Source: Paraimprobicoccus trichonymphae (GTDB lineage Bacteria > Bacillota > Clostridia > Oscillospirales > Acutalibacteraceae). Taken from it: a stretch of 64,000 nt of DNA. Shown piece by piece: positions 1 through 8,430 of the stretch. The notes under the pieces were generated by a model that worked only from the letters and a program-made list of their open reading frames with translations, was not told where the DNA came from and did not search any database. The stretch lies in contig AP027925.1 of the NCBI GenBank assembly GCA_036322875.1, positions 868,001 to 932,000 of the forward strand, given 5' to 3'. A program made the translations under genes and the position numbers. Positions within the stretch are counted from its first letter, which is position 1, and every line of letters begins with the position of its first letter.

Positions 1-703
1 TATCCCCAGAAAAAAATTTATCTACAATATCGTGTGAAACTCTAGGAAATATGTTTGCAAAAACGGATATTACTCCAATTCCTCCTAAAGACAAAATAGG
101 TAAAGTTTGATCATCATTGCCAGAGTAAACATATAGATCTTTCTTACACAAAGAAATGGTTTTAGCTACAGATGAAATATCGCCATTTGCTTCTTTAACG
201 GCAATAATATTCGGATGTTCCGACAATTTTAAATAAGTTTCTGGTAAAATATTACATCCTGTTCTTGAAGGAACGTTATACAAAATCACGGGAGTATTTA
301 TGTTGTCTGCTATATGAAAATAGTGTCGAACTAAACCTAATTGAGAAGTTTTATTGTAGTAAGGGGTTACCACTACTAAACCATCTACACCTAATTTTTC
401 AGCTTGATTTGACAATTCCAATGCGTGCTTTGTGTTATTACTACCAGAACCAGCTATCACAGGTATCTTTTTATTTACTTTTTTTACAGTAAAATCCAAT
501 ATTTCTAAATATTCTTTTTCACTCAAAGTAGCAGATTCACCTGTGGTTCCACATGAAACTATAGCATCAGTGTTATTGTCAATATGAAATTCTATCAATT
601 TTTCCAAGACACCAAAATTTACAGAACCATCTTCTTTAAAAGGTGTAACAACAGCTACTGCTGAACCTTTAAAAATTACTTTTTTTATAATAAACAACTC
701 CAT
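1..703 (-). CDS. dapA: 4-hydroxy-tetrahydrodipicolinate synthase, 3' part outside the window
   Basis: DapA condenses pyruvate with aspartate semialdehyde, the first committed step to lysine, diaminopimelate and, in spore formers, dipicolinate. The minus-strand translation begins near VIFKGSAVAVVTPF, followed by the SCGTTGESATLS motif and PYYNKTSQ; ILYNVPSRTG carries the catalytic Tyr. It leaves the window at position 1 after about 230 codons, before the full family length. The start is uncertain. ATG at 703 has no Shine-Dalgarno sequence, whereas a GGAG at 700-697 lies ideally for an ATT or ATA codon six to nine bases further on, and that choice gives the usual short DapA N-terminus (M)KKVIFKG. 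It is followed upstream by a gene-poor 0.4 kb. Assignment is secure; only the start is in doubt. Confidence 0.93.
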   Translation of the reverse strand, partial: MELFIIKKVIFKGSAVAVVTPFKEDGSVNFGVLEKLIEFHIDNNTDAIVSCGTTGESATLSEKEYLEILDFTVKKVNKKIPVIAGSGSNNTKHALELSNQAEKLGVDGLVVVTPYYNKTSQLGLVRHYFHIADNINTPVILYNVPSRTGCNILPETYLKLSEHPNIIAVKEANGDISSVAKTISLCKKDLYVYSGNDDQTLPILSLGGIGVISVFANIFPRVSHDIVDKFFSGD

Positions 704-1027
704 ATTATTTTAATATATTATATTAAAGTTATGTGCGATTAACGACAAAATATTAAAATTATTTTTTTGACTTTTTATAAATTTTTCAAAATTATAAATA
801 TAACAAATTAGGCAGTCTTTAAGCAATGACGTTTTCTTGGGATATTTTAAAATCTTAAATCTTTTTATACAGCGATTTATATGGAAGCATGGATTTCTGA
901 TATTATTTGTTTTTTTATCTTTAAATTTTCTACTAGCGTTGCGTTAAAATATCCCATTCATATGAGAACCGCCACTGACAGCAATTTTCGATATTTTAAT
1001 TGTTTTTTGAAATAAAATTATCTTAGA
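704..1027. other. Intergenic, nothing recognised
   Basis: AT-rich stretch between dapA and the end of the groESL operon. I see no open frame of useful length, no tRNA and no clear repeat. It may hold the dapA promoter. Confidence 0.5.
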
Positions 1028-1061
1028 ACAAAAAACAAGATTATAATTTTTAATTATAATC
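1028..1061 (-). terminator. Rho-independent terminator of groESL
   Basis: Perfect 10-bp stem GATTATAATT / AATTATAATC (1039-1048 with 1052-1061) and a 3-base loop. On the minus strand a T-rich run follows, about 55 bases past the groEL stop. The stem is AT-rich, so it is probably weak. Confidence 0.6.
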
Positions 1062-1116
1062 CTAGAATTTTACAAATACATTTGATTTTATTATACAATA
1101 TCAGGAAACCAAATCA

Positions 1117-2754
1117 TCAATACATACCACCCATATCTGCTCCACCTGGATGACAACCAGCTGGTGATGGTGGTTCTTTTTTATCTGCTATTAAAGATTC
1201 AGTTGTTAAGACCATTCCAGCAATTGAAGCGGCATTTTGTAGAGCTGAACGAGTTACCTTGGTTGGATCCACAATTCCGAATGAAATCATGTCACCATAT
1301 CTATCACCAAGAGCATCATAACCATAGCCAATAGTATTTTCTCTCTTAACATTTTCTACTATTACAGAACCTTTCAAGCCCGCATTTTTTGCTATTTGTT
1401 TAAGAGGAGCCTCTAATGATTTTAATACTATTGTAGCACCTGTTTTTTCATCGCCTTCTGCTCTATTATTTACGATTTCTTCAACAGCACTTACAGCATT
1501 TATTAAAGCAATACCTCCACCGGCTACTATACCTTCTTCAACAGCAGCTTTTGTAGCTGAAAGAGCATCTTCTATTCTCAATTTCTTTTCTTTCATTTCT
1601 ACTTCAGTAGCAGCACCAACTTTTATTACAGCTACTCCACCTGATAATTTAGCAAGTCTTTCTTGTAATTTTTCTTTATCAAAATCAGAAGTACTGTCTT
1701 CTATCTGGGTTCTAATCTGAGCAATTCTTGCTTTTATATTCTCAGATTTTCCTGCACCATCTACTATTATAGTTCTTTCTTTTTCTATTTTAACTTTATG
1801 AGCTTGACCTAATTGATCTATAGTTGTTTTATTTAATTCCAAACCAAGTTCTTCAGAAATCACCTGCCCACCTGTTAAAACAGCTATATCCTGGAGCATT
1901 TCTTTTCTTCTATCGCCAAAACCAGGCGCTTTAACTCCTACACATATAAACGTACCTCTTAATTTATTAACTATTAAAGTAGCAAGAGCATCACCTTCTA
2001 TGTCCTCAGCTATAATTACTAATTTTTTACCTATTTTAACTATTTCTTCTAGTAAAGGCAAAATTTCTTGAATGCTAGAGACTTTCTTATCAGTAATTAA
2101 AATATAAGCATCCTCTATCACTGCTTCCATTTTATCATTATCAGTTACCAAATAAGGAGAAACATAACCCCTATCGAACATCATACCTTCGACGACTTCT
2201 GAATAAGTTTCAGCTGTTTTAGATTCTTCAACAGTGATAACCCCATCAGCTGTTACTTTTTCCATAGCTTCTGAAATTAATTTTCCTATGAACTCATCCG
2301 CTGCTGAGATAGTTGCAACTCTTTGAATATCACTAGAACCGTTTATCTTTTTAGAATTTTGATTTACAGCTTCTACAGCTTTATCTACAGCTTCTTGAAT
2401 ACCTTTCCTTAATATTATAGGGTTAGCACCTGCAGCTACATTTCTCATACCTTCTTTTACTAAACTCTGAGCCAACAAAGTTGCTGTTGTAGTACCATCT
2501 CCTGCCACATCGTTAGTCTTGGTAGCGACCTCTTTCACCAATTGCGCACCCATATTTTCAAATGCATTATCTAGTTCTATTTCTTTTGCAATAGTGACAC
2601 CATCATTAGTAATTAAAGGTGACCCAAATTTCTTATCTAAAACTACATTTCTACCTTTAGGTCCAAGAGTAATTTTTACAGTATCTGCTAACTTACTTAT
2701 TCCAGTTAATAAAGCCTTTCTAGCTTCTTCACCATAAATAATTTCTTTTGCCAT
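1117..2754 (-). CDS. groEL: Chaperonin GroEL (Hsp60)
   Basis: The 545-residue ATP-dependent chaperonin subunit forms 14-mer rings that fold proteins together with GroES. The sequence is full length and collinear with the family: MAKEIIYGEEARKAL start, LGPKGRNVVLD, the nucleotide motif GDGTTTATLLAQ near residue 86, and the apical KAPGFGDRRKEML. The C-terminus is GGADMGGMY, a short version of the Gly-Met tail. It lies 31 bases downstream of groES on the same strand and shares its CIRCE-controlled promoter. A terminator follows. No lesion is seen, in contrast to the accessory genes around it. Confidence 0.98.
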   Translation of the reverse strand: MAKEIIYGEEARKALLTGISKLADTVKITLGPKGRNVVLDKKFGSPLITNDGVTIAKEIELDNAFENMGAQLVKEVATKTNDVAGDGTTTATLLAQSLVKEGMRNVAAGANPIILRKGIQEAVDKAVEAVNQNSKKINGSSDIQRVATISAADEFIGKLISEAMEKVTADGVITVEESKTAETYSEVVEGMMFDRGYVSPYLVTDNDKMEAVIEDAYILITDKKVSSIQEILPLLEEIVKIGKKLVIIAEDIEGDALATLIVNKLRGTFICVGVKAPGFGDRRKEMLQDIAVLTGGQVISEELGLELNKTTIDQLGQAHKVKIEKERTIIVDGAGKSENIKARIAQIRTQIEDSTSDFDKEKLQERLAKLSGGVAVIKVGAATEVEMKEKKLRIEDALSATKAAVEEGIVAGGGIALINAVSAVEEIVNNRAEGDEKTGATIVLKSLEAPLKQIAKNAGLKGSVIVENVKRENTIGYGYDALGDRYGDMISFGIVDPTKVTRSALQNAASIAGMVLTTESLIADKKEPPSPAGCHPGGADMGGMY

Positions 2755-2785
2755 TTTATAAAATTTAAAACTCCTTTTAAAAAAT

Positions 2786-3070
2786 TTAGAATACCGTTGC
2801 TAAAACTTCAGACTGACTTACTATCACATAATCAACATTATCTATAGTAACTTCTGTCCCAGCATATTTTCCAATTATTATTTTATCACCAGGATTTATA
2901 TACATTTTTACTTCTTTCCCATCAACCATACCACCCGGTCCACGTTCTATAACTGTTGCTAATAATGGTTGCTCCTTTGACTTACCTGCTAGAATAATTC
3001 CACTTTTTGTAGAATTTTCCTCTATTTTTTTAGCCAAAATCTTATCCAAAAGTGGCTTTATTTTTGCCAT
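2786..3070 (-). CDS. groES: Co-chaperonin GroES (Hsp10)
   Basis: A 94-residue lid of the GroEL chamber. Visible are the N-terminal AKIKPLLDKILAKK, the mobile-loop region around EENSTKSGIILAGK, and the C-terminal VDYVIVSQSEVLA. I chose ATG at 3070 because it gives the standard MAKIKPL start. A TTG at 3082 would extend it by four residues but lies against the AAGGAGGAT ribosome-binding site, so it is unlikely. It is first gene of the groES-groEL operon, with the HrcA operator about 43 bases upstream. Confidence 0.97.
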   Translation of the reverse strand: MAKIKPLLDKILAKKIEENSTKSGIILAGKSKEQPLLATVIERGPGGMVDGKEVKMYINPGDKIIIGKYAGTEVTIDNVDYVIVSQSEVLATVF

Positions 3071-3112
3071 TATAAATAACAATCCTCCTTAAAAATTTTT
3101 GATTTTATATTT

Positions 3113-3139
3113 TTAGCACTCTCACTCTTAGAGTGCTAA
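3113..3139 (-). promoter_or_regulatory. CIRCE operator (HrcA binding site)
   Basis: The inverted repeat TTAGCACTC - N9 - GAGTGCTAA matches the CIRCE consensus at every position. It lies between groES and the upstream promoter region, the usual arrangement for HrcA repression of groESL. A possible -10 (TAATTT) lies just upstream on the minus strand. hrcA itself is not in this window. Confidence 0.97.
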
Positions 3140-3389
3140 AATTATTCTCCGATATTTAATTCAAAAAAGCAATATTATTTTTCAAAATTTACTTTATGAA
3201 CAAAAAAAAATATTTAATTAAAATTTTTTTATAAAATTTTTATATATACTGAAACTTTAGCGATAAACAAATTTTTAAGCTTGTCCCAGATGTTTTGTTT
3301 TGCTAAATTAATTAAAAATAAAATATTAATTCGATTAATTTAAGCATAATTTACAAATATCAGGCAGCATATTTTACATGAAGATATTA

Positions 3390-3418
3390 TTGACTTTAGA
3401 TTCTAAATTAAGTATAAT
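3390..3418 (+). promoter_or_regulatory. Sigma-A promoter of the first Myb-repeat gene
   Basis: TTGACT (3390-3395), 17-base spacer, TATAAT (3413-3418): near consensus. A good AAGGAG site precedes the ATG at 3482. The same promoter with the same spacer occurs before the paralogue at 4429. Confidence 0.85.
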
Positions 3419-3481
3419 TAAATTATATTATAATTTGTTTGAATTATAATATGTATTAAATATATTTTAAGGAGTTAAATC

Positions 3482-4255
3482 ATGAAAAAAAGAAAAATCG
3501 CATCGTTTATGACATGTTTGCTTATAGGAGGCGCTTTTCTAGGGAATGTTTATGGAGGTAAATTTATTTTTAATAAAAAATATGACACTATACTTACTAA
3601 TATTATTGAGACACATGGCACTGGTAATTGGGAACTTATTTTAAAAAAATTTGAAGAAAGCTTAGAAAGTCAAGAAGAAAAGGATAATTTCTCTTCATTT
3701 TCCATAAAATCAGATAACCCTCTCAAACAGAAAATTCGAAGACTTGTATCTCATTGGCATGAGGTTACTGTGCCGCGTTTCTGTTTAACAAATCCTTTTT
3801 CAATAGAAGAAGACCAACTAATTTTAAACTTAGCGCGTAGATATGGACCAAAATGGAAAACTATCAAAAAATCATTTCCTAAAAGAAACATTGCTAATAT
3901 AAAAAATCGTTTTTTATTTCTTTTAGAAAACCCTTTGCTACGAATACCAATATTTGCTCCAAATTTCACTAATGTACCCACTAATGAAAACCATGAAACA
4001 ACAGATGAAAGTGTCACTGCGCCCGAGCCTATTTTTGAATTTGAATTTCCAGAATTCGACGATTTCTTTAATGATTTCTTTAATAAAACAACAGATGAAA
4101 GTGTCACTGCGCCCGAGCCTACTTTTGAATTTGAATTTCCAGAATTCGACGATTTCTTTAATGATTTCTTTAATAAAACAACAGATGAAAGTAGTACTAC
4201 ATCAAAATTTTCAGGATTCAACGAGTTTGAAGAAAATTTTTTCCCCAATTTATAA
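3482..4255 (+). CDS. Exported protein with two Myb/SANT-like repeats, copy 1
   Basis: A 257-residue protein of unknown function. Residues 1-25 form a signal peptide: KKRK, a hydrophobic core, then a small-residue cleavage region VYG. Residues about 28-95 look like a first Myb repeat, with HGTGNW at W50 and an RRLVSHW helix. Residues 106-149 are a clear second repeat with aromatic anchors F106, W125 and F144, each 19 apart, plus FSIEEDQLI, YGPKWKTI and IKNRF. That spacing is the Myb/SANT helix-turn-helix signature, typical of eukaryotic nuclear proteins. The rest is an acidic, aromatic tail of two exact-length 30-residue repeats and the ending GFNEFEENFFPNL, shared with the next gene. The start has a strong ribosome-binding site and sigma-A promoter. 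Inference: a secreted protein acting on host DNA or chromatin. A cell-envelope role cannot be excluded. Confidence 0.8.
   Translation: MKKRKIASFMTCLLIGGAFLGNVYGGKFIFNKKYDTILTNIIETHGTGNWELILKKFEESLESQEEKDNFSSFSIKSDNPLKQKIRRLVSHWHEVTVPRFCLTNPFSIEEDQLILNLARRYGPKWKTIKKSFPKRNIANIKNRFLFLLENPLLRIPIFAPNFTNVPTNENHETTDESVTAPEPIFEFEFPEFDDFFNDFFNKTTDESVTAPEPTFEFEFPEFDDFFNDFFNKTTDESSTTSKFSGFNEFEENFFPNL
3998..4196 (+). repeat. 90-bp tandem repeat inside the Myb-repeat gene
   Basis: Two nearly identical 90-bp units (3998-4087, 4088-4177) and the start of a third (4178-4196). They encode an acidic unit containing TTDESVTAPEP and FPEFDDFFNDFFNK. The period is a multiple of three, so copy number can change without loss of frame. 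The paralogue at 4522 has only one degenerate unit. Confidence 0.95.
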
Positions 4256-4319
4256 TTTTGACTTTTAATATTTAAACATGTTAACAGTAATATCACAAAA
4301 ACAATTAATACCAACACAC

Positions 4320-4344
4320 AAAGCACGAATTGATTGTGCTTTTT
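4320..4344 (+). terminator. Terminator after Myb-repeat gene 1
   Basis: AAAGCAC - 9-base loop - GTGCTTTTT, 65 bases past the stop codon. It makes the two paralogues separate transcription units. Confidence 0.75.
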
Positions 4345-4428
4345 AATAATAAAGTTAATATTAATTTCATAATTTGATTTTAGCATAATTTACAAATATC
4401 AGACAACATATTTTACATGAAGATATCA

Positions 4429-4457
4429 TTGACTTTAGATTCTAAATTAAGTATAAT
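4429..4457 (+). promoter_or_regulatory. Sigma-A promoter of the second Myb-repeat gene
   Basis: TTGACT (4429-4434), 17-base spacer, TATAAT (4452-4457). The flanks, from about 45 bases before the -35 to the ribosome-binding site, are nearly identical to those at 3343-3481. The regulatory region was therefore duplicated with the gene. Confidence 0.85.
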
Positions 4458-4521
4458 TAAATTACATTATAATTTGTTTGGATTATATTGCATATTAAAT
4501 ATATTTTAAGGAGATTAAATC

Positions 4522-5202
4522 ATGAAAAAAAGAAAAATCGCATCGTTTATGGCATGTTTGTTTATGGGAGGTGCTTTTCTAGGGAATGTTTATGGATGTA
4601 ACTTTGTTTTTAATAAAAAACATGACACTATACTTACTAATATTATTGAGACACATGGCACTAAAGATTGGACACTTAATGTAAAAGAATTTGAAAAAAA
4701 ATTAAGCGATGAAACAGAAAAAAAGAATTTCTATTCATTATTTGACAAATTTTCAGATGATCTAATACTCAAAAAGAAAGTCAGGAGACTTCAAAATCGT
4801 TGGAATAATTTTTTAAAACCAAAAAAAGAAAAGTTTTCAATAGAAGAAGACGAATTAATTTTAAGCTTAGTGAGTAAACATGGATCAAAATGGAAAATTA
4901 TCAAAAAATCATTTTCGAAAAGAACCGCTGATAGTATAAAATATCGTTATCTTAATCATTTAATGAAAGCAAGTGAAAGTAGGAATGCGTCTGAATCTAC
5001 TGTTGGAATTGAATTTCCAAAATTCAACGATTTTTTTAATGATTTCTTTAATAAAGCAACAGATGAAAGTAGTACTACAATTGAATCTCCATGGTTCAAC
5101 GGTTCCTTTAATGAAAATTATGAAACAACAAATGAAAATAGTACTACATCAGAATTTCCAGGATTCAACGAGTTTGAAGAAAATTTCTTCCATAATTTAT
5201 AA
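4522..5202 (+). CDS. Exported protein with two Myb/SANT-like repeats, copy 2
   Basis: A 226-residue paralogue of the gene at 3482, function unknown. The signal peptide is nearly identical (MKKRKIASFMACLFMGG..). Repeat 1 has HGTKDW with W50 and VRRLQNRW. Repeat 2 has F105, W124 and Y143, again exactly 19 apart, in FSIEEDELI, HGSKWKII and IKYRY. The Myb cores are better conserved between the copies than the acidic tails, as expected if the fold is under selection. The residue after the predicted cleavage site is Cys (VYGC), so a lipoprotein is possible here, though copy 1 has Gly at that place. The C-terminal GFNEFEENFFHNL is shared with copy 1. Own promoter, strong ribosome-binding site, own terminator. 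Confidence 0.8.
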   Translation: MKKRKIASFMACLFMGGAFLGNVYGCNFVFNKKHDTILTNIIETHGTKDWTLNVKEFEKKLSDETEKKNFYSLFDKFSDDLILKKKVRRLQNRWNNFLKPKKEKFSIEEDELILSLVSKHGSKWKIIKKSFSKRTADSIKYRYLNHLMKASESRNASESTVGIEFPKFNDFFNDFFNKATDESSTTIESPWFNGSFNENYETTNENSTTSEFPGFNEFEENFFHNL

Positions 5203-5271
5203 TTTTGGATTTTAATATTTGAATATGTTAATTAAAATTAGAACAAAAATAATTAATAATAACATACAGAA

Positions 5272-5293
5272 CACAAATTGATTGTGATTTTTA
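5272..5293 (+). terminator. Weak terminator after Myb-repeat gene 2
   Basis: CACAA - 5-base loop - TTGTG followed by ATTTTTA. It is an eroded counterpart of the terminator at 4320. Confidence 0.45.
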
Positions 5294-5303
5294 TAGAAAA
5301 AAA

Positions 5304-5347
5304 GGCGAAAAAACTGCTAAACTTTGGTTTAGTTAGATGAATTCGCC
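5304..5347 (+). other. Nested hairpin of unknown role
   Basis: GGCGAA (5304-5309) pairs with TTCGCC (5342-5347). Inside, CTAAAC pairs with GTTTAG around a 4-base loop. There is no T run. It could be a small structured RNA element or an eroded IS end. The 5348-5625 stretch after it holds no gene I recognise. Confidence 0.4.
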
Positions 5348-5739
5348 TAAAGGTATAAAAAAATGCTGACAAAAAAATAATAAATTATTAACATTAAATG
5401 AATATCGCGGAGCTTAATAAGAACAAGAATTCACTTGGTATTTGGCCAAATATGGTGTCAAATTCAAAATTTTGTGTGCACAAGAAGCAAGCTTTTGGCA
5501 ATATTAAGCTATGAAACTGGAAGATTTTTGCATAGATTCTACCTTAAAATTACATACAATCAGTAAGATGCGGATTTTTACAATTGAATAACATCGCCTT
5601 AAACAACTTAATATTTACACAAATATTACCAAATGTGGCGTAAAGCCCCGCTATAGGGATATATGCCACAAGATGTTTTAATGTTTTTTTCTTTTTTAAA
5701 AAAAGACTTGTATTATATTAAAGCATATAAATATGATCT

Positions 5740-5907
5740 ATGAAATATAAGTCAAATAATAATGTTGATGCTCATGTAAATATCACGTAGTGTGGTGCCC
5801 AAAATATCGACAAAATTTTGGCTAGAGAAGTCGAAGCTCAGTTAAAAGAGTTGATAACAGAAACGTGTGCGGAAATACAAGCAGACAAAATTGAGATGGA
5901 AATGTAG
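5740..5907 (+). pseudogene. tnpA remnant of IS605 copy A (HUH Y1 transposase N-terminus)
   Basis: The translation MKYKSNNNVDAHVNIT (stop) CGAQNIDKILAREVEAQLKEL matches the N-terminus of IS200/IS605 TnpA (..HVVWCPKYRRKVL..EVEARLKE..). The Trp codon of that motif is now TAG. The reading ends at IEMEM, so the HUH motif and catalytic Tyr are deleted. The copy at 45881-46048 has the same length and lesions. It cannot mobilise itself. Confidence 0.8.
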
Positions 5908-5938
5908 AAAATCAAAAAACATCTGAAAGGAAAAACAA

Positions 5939-6958
5939 ATGATAACAGTTCAATTTAAATTGTTATTAACAGCTGAACAACAAAAATTGCTTTCCAAAAC
6001 AACTTATGAATACATAAATTCAGTGAATGATTTGGTCGATTATGTTATTGCACAATCAATTTTTCCTAAACTTTCTTCAACGAAATTTCGTGCGAAACTG
6101 CCAAGTTGTGTTAAAAATGAAGTTGTAAACACGGTCAAAAACATTTTTTTAAAAAACATGAAAAAGGTACAACACAAAACATTGCGGTTTTAAAAAGACC
6201 TGTCTGTATTTGGAACAATCAAAATTATAAAATTCATGAATGTCATATTGAGTTTCCGATGATTGTCGGCGAAAAAGTAAACGAGTCAAAGTTAAGGCAA
6301 TAATTCCTGAAGAAATGTTTTCAAAATTAAATTCTAACAAATTTGGTTCATTGCGAATAACTCAAAAAAATAAAAAGTGGATCGCTCAAGTTGCGGTTCA
6401 AGAGGGAACTGTTATTTGTAATGGCAAAAAAAAAAACAATGGGTGTAGATTTAGGTCTGAAAATTCCTGCGGTTGCTGTTATCGAAACTCAAAAAACTAA
6501 TTTTTTTGGAAGCGGTAGACAAAATAAGCAAAAAAAAGATGTTTCAAATCAAAACGCAGAAAATTAGGCAAGTTAAAAAAGCAAAAAGAGATTAGAAAAA
6601 TAAATAACAAATAGCAACGGTGGATGACTGACCAAGATCACAAAATTAGCAGGAAAATAGTCAATTTTGCAATTAAAAATAATGTTTCAACTTCTTTAGG
6701 TTGGAACAGTTGACGAACATTCGTCAAACGGCAAGAACAAGCCGTAAAAACGCTAAAAATTTGCATACATGGTCTTCTATCACTTGGTAAATTTTATTGA
6801 GTATAAATCCAAAATGGCTGGAATTAAAATCGAATACGTCGATCCAAAATATACCAGTCAAGATTGTACAAATTGTAACGAAAAAAATCATGCAAAAGTA
6901 TGCTTGTAAATTCCGTGGATATATCTCTCATCGGGGTCGAGTTGGTGCTTTAAACATT
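5939..6958 (+). pseudogene. Broken tnpB (RNA-guided nuclease family) of IS605 copy A
   Basis: Pieces in several frames assemble into TnpB. The N-terminus is MITVQFKLLLTAEQQKLL (5939-6193). The RuvC segment GVDLGLKIPAVAVIETQK lies near 6440-6500, and the C-terminal IKIEYVDPKYTSQDCTNC near 6815-6880 carries the zinc-ribbon Cys pair. At least four frameshifts separate them. The reading stops after GALNI where the ISL2-like element enters. The intact family encodes a guide-RNA-dependent DNA nuclease; this copy cannot be functional. Confidence 0.85.
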
Positions 6959-7543
6959 AGACCTGTCCATAAACAAAAACTGGTAAAATAAACAAATGAA
7001 TAAGTATGAAAAAATACAAAAACAAGAAGACCAAAATTTCAAATTAATCATAGGCGTCACAAAAGCGGTATTCGAAAAAATGCTGAAAATCTTAAAAGAA
7101 GATTATCAATAAACACACAGAAAAGGTGGAAGGAAGGGACTTTCAGTTGAATTCAGATTAACAATGGAACTTGAATATTGGCGAGAATACAGAAGTATGC
7201 GTCATATGACCTTGGATTATGAAGTACCAAAATCAACGCTATGCAAATATATAATTTGGTTGGAAGATGTGTTAAGACGGTCGGAATAGTTCAAAATCAA
7301 AGAGATTAAAGAACGTTTTAAATCCGATAATATTGAAAAAAATAATTTTGAAATGTTAATCTTAGATGTTGAAGAACAGCCAATCGAGATGCCGAAGTAC
7401 AAACAAAAAGTATCATACTCATGTAAAAAAAGAGGCACACAACAAAATATCAAATTTTAGCCAATGCAAAAACACGTGAAATACTTGATATTTTTAATGC
7501 AATTGGCGCAACACACGATTTTGTAATATTTAAAAACTCTTTA
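6959..7543 (+). mobile_element. ISL2-like (IS5 family) element, copy 1, 5' part only
   Basis: Begins AGACCTGTCC after the target triplet ATT. The transposase frames (N-terminus MNKYEK.. at 6996, the YWREYRSMRHMTLDYEVPKS region, VEDVLRR) are broken by frameshifts and stops. It is cut at about 7543 by an IS5-family element, and the remainder of the transposase is missing downstream. Other copies in this window start at 29191, 34821, 40306 and 54308. Confidence 0.8.
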
Positions 7544-8303
7544 GATAGTGTCGTAAATAAAGACTAGCCCAAAGAGTGATGCAGCGAATGTGGACTGCGG
7601 CGAATCGGTGTAACGAGTGGAAATTCCGCGCAATGTTTTAAGTGCAAAAAAGCATTTTCAACTAGGTAGCGAAGTTTGTATAAATACTTATCATAAGGTC
7701 TTTGAATTTTTCGATTTTTCTTTGACGGAATAACAACTTCCATATTTTTTGAATTTGCGAATTAAACAATTTCATTGGTATCGTAGCCTTTATTGGCTAG
7801 CAAAAAGTCAGCATTTATACCGGTTACAAGCTTTTTTTCAAACTTGCAATCTGCGACGGTACCCGCTATGACAAACATTCTGACCGGCATACCATGCGGT
7901 AAATTTTGGAATTGAGCCCCTTTTTGTACGCCCCATGTCTTGATTTCTGCCCTTTGCGTCGGCCGCGTGTGGGTGAATTTTTACATAGGGCGCGTCTATC
8001 ATTAACCTCCGGTTCATCTATTAAAATTTCCAGCAATCTTTCCCATTCGCTTTTGTCTCTCCAACGGCAAAATCTTCTTTGATTATTTTTCCAATCTCCA
8101 TACTCTGCGGGCAAATCTCGCCACGGCACACCCGTTCGCAAATTTCAAAAAACTGCGTTTATAAATCTTCTGTTGTCCTGCGTGTTTCCTCCGCGCGTGC
8201 CTTTTCTGCCCTTCAAGTTTGTTTCCAATAATTTCCAAACTCTGTCCATTATATTGTGCTTTCTATACATTCTTATTATATTACATTTTTTGACGACACT
8301 ACC
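7544..8303 (-). mobile_element. IS5-family element with imperfect terminal inverted repeats
   Basis: The ends GATAGTGTCGT (7544-7554) and GACGACACTACC (8292-8303) are imperfect inverted repeats enclosing one minus-strand transposase. The element lies inside or against the truncated ISL2-like copy 1. ISL2 sequence does not resume after 8303, so an adjacent deletion has occurred. Confidence 0.75.
7547..8268 (-). pseudogene. Broken IS5-family DDE transposase
   Basis: Reading the minus strand in pieces gives MDRVWKLLETNLKGRKGTRG, DNRRFINAVF, a TGA where the family has Trp, then LRTGVPWRDLPAEYGDWKN and RRFCRWRDKSEWERLL. After frameshifts come VADCKFEKKL, ADFLLANKGYDTNEIV, VIPSKKNRKIQRPYDKYLYK, LVENAFLHLK and RGISTRYTDSPQSTFAASL. 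That is the order of the IS1031/IS427-type transposase, with the middle DDE Asp in the LLANKGYD motif. At least two frameshifts and two stops make it dead. Confidence 0.85.
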
Positions 8304-8430
8304 TATAATTATAAAAATATAATTTATATATATTTTATAAAAAATACTTGACATTATATTTTTTAATTTTATACTTAGCATTTGAGATATGTTTATCTCA
8401 AATTTATGTAAAAATAAGGATATGTTATTT

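Larger units (their letters stand above)
5626..6958 (+). mobile_element. IS200/IS605-type element, copy A (3' end lost)
   Basis: The left end runs from TTACCAAATGTGGCG, followed by truncated tnpA and broken tnpB. The segment is nearly identical to the reverse complement of 44822-46162, including the same disabling mutations. The tnpB reading stops at 6958, where an ISL2-like element (starting AGACCTGTCC) is inserted, and the rest of the IS605 right end is not found beyond it. Confidence 0.85.

Noticed and set aside
2519..2737. Plus-strand frame inside groEL
   Set aside because: Shadow of groEL. No ribosome-binding site and no family.
3751..4386. 211-codon open frame on the minus strand opposite the first Myb-repeat gene
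   Set aside because: It is antisense to a gene with signal peptide, promoter and paralogue. Its repeats merely mirror the 90-bp repeat.
7566..7660. Plus-strand CSECGLRRIGVTSGNSAQCFKC, looking like a zinc-ribbon transposase
   Set aside because: The opposite strand continues the IS5 transposase C-terminus (LVENAFLHLK.., RGISTRYTDSPQ) through the same bases, so the zinc ribbon is accidental.
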